A stretch of DNA of 64,000 nucleotides from Paenibacillus rhizosphaerae (GTDB lineage: Bacteria > Bacillota > Bacilli > Paenibacillales > Paenibacillaceae), in the NCBI RefSeq assembly GCF_014192015.1, contig NZ_JACHXJ010000002.1, forward strand, positions 372,001 to 436,000, read 5' to 3'. This document shows, one piece after another, positions 59,532-64,000 of the stretch (positions are counted from its first letter, which is position 1; every line of letters starts with the position of its first letter). The translations under genes were made by a program, and so were the position numbers. Below the pieces are notes generated by a model. The model saw only the letters and a list, made by a program, of their open reading frames with translations, did no database searches and had not been told where the DNA came from.

Positions 59532-61333
59532 GTAAGCGTTCTTTGAATGGAACTGACTTTACCGCTATGGTTCTGGCCGGGGCGGAACAATTGCAGCAGC
59601 ATGCCGAGCATGTCAATTCATTGAATGTGTTTCCGGTTCCTGACGGGGATACGGGAACGAACATGAACTTGACGATGGGTGCGGGCGTTGCTGAACTGAA
59701 GAGAAACAATTCGAATTCGATCGGGCACAGCGCAGGCGTGCTGTCCAAGGGACTGCTCATGGGCGCGCGGGGGAACTCCGGCGTGATTACCTCCCAATTG
59801 TTCCGGGGCTTTGGACGCTATGCCGCAACCTATGACGAGCTGAATGCGGTTCAGTTCGCGCAGGCGCTGCAGACCGGAGTTGACGCAGCTTACAAGGCGG
59901 TGGTCAAGCCGGTGGAGGGCACGATCCTGACGGTTGCGAAGGAAGCTGCGAAGCATGCGGTATTTTTGGCGCGGCGCACGCCGGATATTACGGAGCTCAT
60001 GGAGCAGGTGCTCGCCAAAGCAAAAGAAACGTTAGCCCAGACTCCGGAGATGCTCCCCGTGCTGAAGCAGGTGGGGGTTGTCGATTCGGGGGGACAAGGT
60101 CTGGTATATATTTACGAGGGATTTCTGCAATATTTGCACAGCGTCAGCGAAGGCGGCTATGACTACCAGTCCTTTGCGGCACCGGGCGCGGTACACCCGG
60201 CCCCTGATCAACCGGCGGCAGCAAGAACCCAGGTCAAGCCTGTGCCGGTGGCAGCGGAAGTCCCGGATATTGCGCAGTCCCGTCTGGAAACGGAAGACAT
60301 CGAATTTTTATACGATATGGAATTTTTCATTAACCGGAAGTTAGGGGATGCGGCAGATACGCATTTCGACGAGGATCAATTCAGGAAAGCGTTGTCAATG
60401 AACGGGGATTCGATTATCGTTATTGCCGATGACGAGATCATCAAGGTTCACGTGCATTCCAAAGCACCGGGCGAAGTGCTGAATTTGGCGCTCCGTTACG
60501 GCGAAATTACCCAGATTCATATTCTGAACATGCGCGAGCAGCACCGGGACCTGCTGTCGGCCGGGATGGACATCGCGCCGATGCCGGAGATTTTTGCCGA
60601 TATTCCGGTCGAATCGATGGACCACACGCCGGAAGAGGCGCCGGCCGAGCCGCCGGCCGATGAACTGGCACCTTACGGGTTTATCGCCGTGGCCTCCGGA
60701 CAGGGCATTGCGGACATTTTCAAGAGCCTGGGCGTCGATGTCGTTCTCTCGGGCGGCCAGACGATGAATCCGAGCACGGAGGACTTTGTGAACGCGATCG
60801 CGTCCATTTCCGCGCACCATATTTATATTTTGCCGAACAACTCCAATATCGTGCTGGCTGCCCAGCAGGCGGGAGAACTGCTTGAGGGCGAACGCAGCGT
60901 GAAGGTCATTCCGAGCAAGACGGTGCCTCAGGGCATTGCCGCGGCCTTTGCCTTCTCGGAGGAAGATTCCGAGGAGACGAATACGAGCAGCATGCTGGAA
61001 GCGATCGGCCGGATCAAATCGGGTCAGGTGACCTACGCCGTGCGCGACTCGCAAATCGATCAGCTGGATATTAAGGCCGGCCAGTTTATCGGCATCGAAA
61101 ATTCGAAGATCGTGACGGCTGCCGAAGGGCTTTTGCCCGCATGCCAGGAGCTTCTGACCAAGATGCTGGAGAATGGGGACGAAATTGTGACCATTCTCGC
61201 CGGGGAAGAGGCGAACCCGGAAATGACGGGCGAGTTGGCCACCTGGCTGGCAGAGCAGTACCCGGATGCCGAAATTGAAGTGCATCAGGGCGGACAGCCG
61301 CTGTACTATTACATTTTTTCAGTGGAATCCTAA
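59528..61333 (+). CDS. fakA: Fatty acid kinase, catalytic subunit FakA (YloV, DAK2 domain)
   Basis: Phosphorylates exogenous fatty acids held by a FakB (DegV) protein. The product is 601 residues. N-terminal DAK2 kinase domain has NVFPVPDGDTGTNM, LLMGARGNSGVITSQL and GVVDSGGQGLVYIYEG. The middle domain and the C-terminal half complete the known architecture. The linker at about 215-245 is Pro/Ala-rich, and another such stretch lies near 370-385. Start codon is TTG at 59528 with GGAAGGGGA seven bases ahead. The next gene is a DegV protein, its natural partner. Confidence 0.94.
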   Translation: MSKRSLNGTDFTAMVLAGAEQLQQHAEHVNSLNVFPVPDGDTGTNMNLTMGAGVAELKRNNSNSIGHSAGVLSKGLLMGARGNSGVITSQLFRGFGRYAATYDELNAVQFAQALQTGVDAAYKAVVKPVEGTILTVAKEAAKHAVFLARRTPDITELMEQVLAKAKETLAQTPEMLPVLKQVGVVDSGGQGLVYIYEGFLQYLHSVSEGGYDYQSFAAPGAVHPAPDQPAAARTQVKPVPVAAEVPDIAQSRLETEDIEFLYDMEFFINRKLGDAADTHFDEDQFRKALSMNGDSIIVIADDEIIKVHVHSKAPGEVLNLALRYGEITQIHILNMREQHRDLLSAGMDIAPMPEIFADIPVESMDHTPEEAPAEPPADELAPYGFIAVASGQGIADIFKSLGVDVVLSGGQTMNPSTEDFVNAIASISAHHIYILPNNSNIVLAAQQAGELLEGERSVKVIPSKTVPQGIAAAFAFSEEDSEETNTSSMLEAIGRIKSGQVTYAVRDSQIDQLDIKAGQFIGIENSKIVTAAEGLLPACQELLTKMLENGDEIVTILAGEEANPEMTGELATWLAEQYPDAEIEVHQGGQPLYYYIFSVES

Positions 61334-61392
61334 AAGAGCGGCCTTGGGACCGAAAATCGAAGTTTGAATGAAAATGAAGGAGGCCCCATTCG

Positions 61393-62250
61393 ATGACCCA
61401 ACCGGTAATTGTAACGGACAGTACGGCCGATATACCCGAGGATATCGCGAAGCAGCATGACATCCACGTCGTTCCGCTCCGGCTGATGTTCGGCGAGGAT
61501 ACCTTTGAAGACGGTGTGGATATCTCCGCCGAGGTGTTCTACAAACGGCTTGTCCAGTCCGAGCAGCTTCCGACCACGTCGCAGGCTTCTCCAGCAGATT
61601 ATATGCAGGTTTATCAAGAAATTATGAATGAATATCCGGGCTCGCCGATCATTTCCATTCATATTTCCTCCGGACTGAGCGGCACGTATCAATCGGCAAC
61701 GATTGCCAAATCCATGCTGGAGGGCGACCCGGATATTACGATCGTCGATTCCAAATCGGCGTCCTACGGATTCGGCCTGCTGGTCGTGCATGCGGCCAGG
61801 CTGGCGGCCGAAGGCAAGACGGCAGAGGAGATCGTGCGTTCCGTCGAGGAAATGCGGCGGCAGCGCAAGCTGTATTTTCTCGTGGACACGCTGGAGTATT
61901 TGCAAAAGGGAGGACGGATCGGCAAGGCGGCGGCCGTGATCGGCAACCTGCTGAACATCAAGCCGATTCTGTCCATTGACGAAGAAGGCATTATTTATGC
62001 GGTGGAGAAGGTCAGAGGCCGCAAGAAGGCGCTGGCCCGGATCCTGGAGCGTTTTCGGGAGGATTTGGGCGGCGTTCAAAACATCAATGTGGCAGTGGGC
62101 CATACGGCCGACCCGGCTTCAGCCGAGCCCGTGCTTGAGGATCTGTCGCGGGACTTCCGGCTGCAGGAGGTCGTTCTGACGAACATCGGACCGGTCGTCG
62201 GAACCCATGTCGGGCCCGGGACACTGGCCGTGTTTATATGGCCCGCTTAA
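61393..62250 (+). CDS. DegV/FakB family fatty acid-binding protein
   Basis: A 285-residue DegV protein that binds a fatty acid for phosphorylation by FakA. Family motifs: IVTDSTADIPED, TTSQASPADY, ISSGLSGTYQSA, TLEYLQKGGRIGKAAA and IGPVVGTHVGPGTLAV. AGGAGG lies shortly before the ATG. The B. subtilis order has sdaAB/sdaAA at this place, so here the FakA partner has taken the site. It lies 59 bases after fakA and 13 before recG, so one transcript is likely. Confidence 0.92.
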   Translation: MTQPVIVTDSTADIPEDIAKQHDIHVVPLRLMFGEDTFEDGVDISAEVFYKRLVQSEQLPTTSQASPADYMQVYQEIMNEYPGSPIISIHISSGLSGTYQSATIAKSMLEGDPDITIVDSKSASYGFGLLVVHAARLAAEGKTAEEIVRSVEEMRRQRKLYFLVDTLEYLQKGGRIGKAAAVIGNLLNIKPILSIDEEGIIYAVEKVRGRKKALARILERFREDLGGVQNINVAVGHTADPASAEPVLEDLSRDFRLQEVVLTNIGPVVGTHVGPGTLAVFIWPA

Positions 62251-62263
62251 ATGAGGGATAACC

Positions 62264-64000
62264 ATGAGTCTGAGTCTTGAACAAATATCGGTACGGCAGG
62301 TCCGCGGCGTGAGCGCCCTCAAAGAAGGGGAGCTTCACGCCTTTGGCATCTTTACGGTGAAGGATTTGCTGGAATATTATCCGTTCCGGTACGAGGATTA
62401 CCGGCTCCGTTCGCTGCAGGACGTGAAGGACGGGGACAAAATTACGATCCAGGCGAAGGTGATGGGTGTTCCCGTGCTGCAGCGGTACGGGCGAAAGTCC
62501 CGCCTCAGCTGCAAAATGATGGCTGAGGAGTGGATGTTCACCGCCACCTGGTTCAATCGGCATTTTCTGAAGGATCAGCTGACCTCCGGGCGGGAAATCG
62601 TGCTCGTCGGCAAATGGGATCAGCGCCGCATGCAGCTGACCGTGTCGGAATCGGAGTTTCCGGACCAGGGGGCATGGCGTAGCGGTACGGTGCAGCCGGT
62701 CTATTCGGTCGGGGGCAAGATTACGCAGACCTGGATGCGCAAAACGATGACCCAGGCGCTTGAGCAGTACGGGGAAATGATCCCGGAAATTTTGCCGGAG
62801 GAACTGCTGCGGAAGTACCATCTGATGCCGCGGAAAAAGGCGATCGCTACGATCCACCAGCCCCAGGATACCGGGGAAGGGCAGCAGGGGCGCGAGCGGA
62901 TGGTCTATGAGGAGCTGTTCCTGTTTCAGCTGAAAATGCAGGCGTTCCGCGCCCTGAACCGGGAGCGTATGGACGGTGTCGTCCATACGGTGGACAACAA
63001 AACGATGCGCGAGTTCGTGCGCAGCCTGCCGTTCGAGCTCACCGATGCGCAGAAGAAGGTCGAACTCGAAATTCTGCAGGACATGCGTTCGCCGCACTGC
63101 ATGAACCGGCTTCTGCAGGGTGATGTCGGCTCCGGCAAAACGGTGCTGGCGGCGATCGCCTTGTACGCGTCGGTGCGTTCGGGCTATCAGGGCGCGCTGA
63201 TGGTGCCGACCGAAATTTTGGCCGAGCAGCATATGCGTTCGCTGCAGAAGCTGTTCGAGCCGTTCGGCATCACCGTCGGCCTGCTGACCGGCAGCGTCAC
63301 GGGGCGCAAGCGCAAGGATCTGCTCGCCTCGCTGCAGATGGGCTTAACCGACATCGTCGTCGGGACGCATGCCCTGATCCAGGAGGACGTGTTTTTCCGC
63401 AAGCTGGGTGTGGTGGTCACGGACGAGCAGCACCGGTTCGGCGTCAACCAGCGCGGCATCCTGCGGCGCAAGGGCTATAATCCGGACGTGCTGACGATGA
63501 CCGCGACGCCGATCCCGCGGACGCTGGCGATTACGGCGTTCGGTGACATGGACGTATCCACGCTGTCGGAACGCCCAAAAGGACGGATCCCGATTACGAC
63601 GTACTGGGTCAAGCACAATATGCTCGACCGGGTGCTGGGCTTCATCGCCCGCGAGGTGGACCAGGGACGCCAGGCGTACCTGATCTGCCCGCTGATCGAG
63701 GAGTCGGACAAGCTGGACGTGCAGAACGCGATTGATCTGCATGTTCAGATGCAGCAGGCGTTCCCTTCCTACAAGGTGGGACTGCTGCACGGCCGCATGA
63801 CGCCGGCCGAGAAGGAAGAAGTGATGCGGGCCTTCTACGAAAACGAGGTGCAGCTGCTCGTCTCGACCACCGTCGTCGAGGTCGGCGTAGACGTGCCGAA
63901 TGCAACGCTGATGGTCATTATGGACGCGGACCGTTTCGGTCTGTCGCAGCTGCATCAGCTTCGCGGCCGCGTCGGGCGCGGCGAGCACGCTTCCTACTGC
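62264..64000 (+). CDS. recG: ATP-dependent DNA helicase RecG (5' part, cut by window end)
   Basis: The gene runs off the right edge; 579 of about 680 codons are present and no stop is reached. RecG reverses and remodels replication forks and Holliday junctions. The N-terminal wedge/OB domain covers about 1-250. Helicase motifs are LLQGDVGSGKTVLA (Walker A), VVTDEQHRFGV (DEQH), MTATPIPRTLAI and, near the edge, QLRGRVGRGEH. GAGGGAT lies ahead of the ATG at 62264. Confidence 0.96.
   Translation, partial: MSLSLEQISVRQVRGVSALKEGELHAFGIFTVKDLLEYYPFRYEDYRLRSLQDVKDGDKITIQAKVMGVPVLQRYGRKSRLSCKMMAEEWMFTATWFNRHFLKDQLTSGREIVLVGKWDQRRMQLTVSESEFPDQGAWRSGTVQPVYSVGGKITQTWMRKTMTQALEQYGEMIPEILPEELLRKYHLMPRKKAIATIHQPQDTGEGQQGRERMVYEELFLFQLKMQAFRALNRERMDGVVHTVDNKTMREFVRSLPFELTDAQKKVELEILQDMRSPHCMNRLLQGDVGSGKTVLAAIALYASVRSGYQGALMVPTEILAEQHMRSLQKLFEPFGITVGLLTGSVTGRKRKDLLASLQMGLTDIVVGTHALIQEDVFFRKLGVVVTDEQHRFGVNQRGILRRKGYNPDVLTMTATPIPRTLAITAFGDMDVSTLSERPKGRIPITTYWVKHNMLDRVLGFIAREVDQGRQAYLICPLIEESDKLDVQNAIDLHVQMQQAFPSYKVGLLHGRMTPAEKEEVMRAFYENEVQLLVSTTVVEVGVDVPNATLMVIMDADRFGLSQLHQLRGRVGRGEHASYC

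Noticed and set aside
1..64000. Mobile elements, prophage genes, CRISPR arrays, tRNA or rRNA genes
   Set aside because: No transposase, integrase, phage structural gene, regularly spaced repeat, or tRNA/rRNA-like sequence was recognised.

Overview
The window is chromosomal DNA of a spore-forming Firmicute, most likely Paenibacillus or a close relative in the Paenibacillaceae. The grounds are the gene set and order (ccpA/ytxJ, acuA-acsA-PBP1-tyrS-rpsD, ylaN/ftsW, ylbF-ylbG and the long rqcH to recG cluster, all arranged much as in Bacillus), a 26-codon spoVM gene, two T-box leaders, strong AGGAGG-type ribosome sites and a fairly GC-rich coding style. I see no rRNA, tRNA, insertion sequence, prophage or CRISPR array. 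Almost everything is core genome.

Layout. 1-2.7 kb: end of a glucose/GlcNAc-type PTS permease and ptsI. 2.8-9.2 kb: DJ-1/PfpI protein, zinc-ribbon protein, ytxJ, ccpA, mtnN, then divergent acuA/acsA with a likely CcpA site. 9.4-15 kb: bifunctional penicillin-binding protein, T-box-controlled tyrS, and rpsD with a structured leader. 15.5-20.8 kb: diguanylate cyclase dgcP, an unknown lipoprotein, ampS, a shortened HPr-like protein and ylaN. 21-25.7 kb: Ca2+/H+ antiporter, Asp23 protein, ftsW, YugN-like protein and M20 amidohydrolase. 25.7-29.5 kb: a 41-codon small ORF coupled to an XPB-type helicase and a helicase-associated partner. 29.6-33.2 kb: ylbF-ylbG, an unknown basic protein, a LysR regulator and a PHP phosphoesterase. 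33.2-35.5 kb: T-box and thrS.

35.6-64 kb is the conserved housekeeping cluster: rqcH (divergent), Ca2+ P-type ATPase, dapF, yitJ, yicC, remA, gmk, rpoZ, coaBC, priA, def, fmt, rsmB, rlmN, prpC, prkC, rsgA, rpe, a small membrane protein, spoVM, rpmB (opposite strand), fakA, a DegV/FakB protein and recG (cut by the window end). Many of these genes overlap by 1-5 bases, so translational coupling is common. The thiN and yloU genes found here in Bacillus subtilis are absent.

Themes. Carbon control is represented by ptsI, ccpA, an HPr-like protein that keeps the regulatory serine but lacks the catalytic histidine region, and a cre-like site at acsA. Translation is represented by tyrS, thrS, rpsD, rpmB, def, fmt, rsmB, rlmN, rsgA and rqcH. 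The most unusual items are a strongly paired, probably plus-strand RNA of about 300 nt after spoVM, the short HPr-like protein, the XPB helicase cassette with its coupled small ORF, and an intrinsic terminator just before the coaBC start codon.
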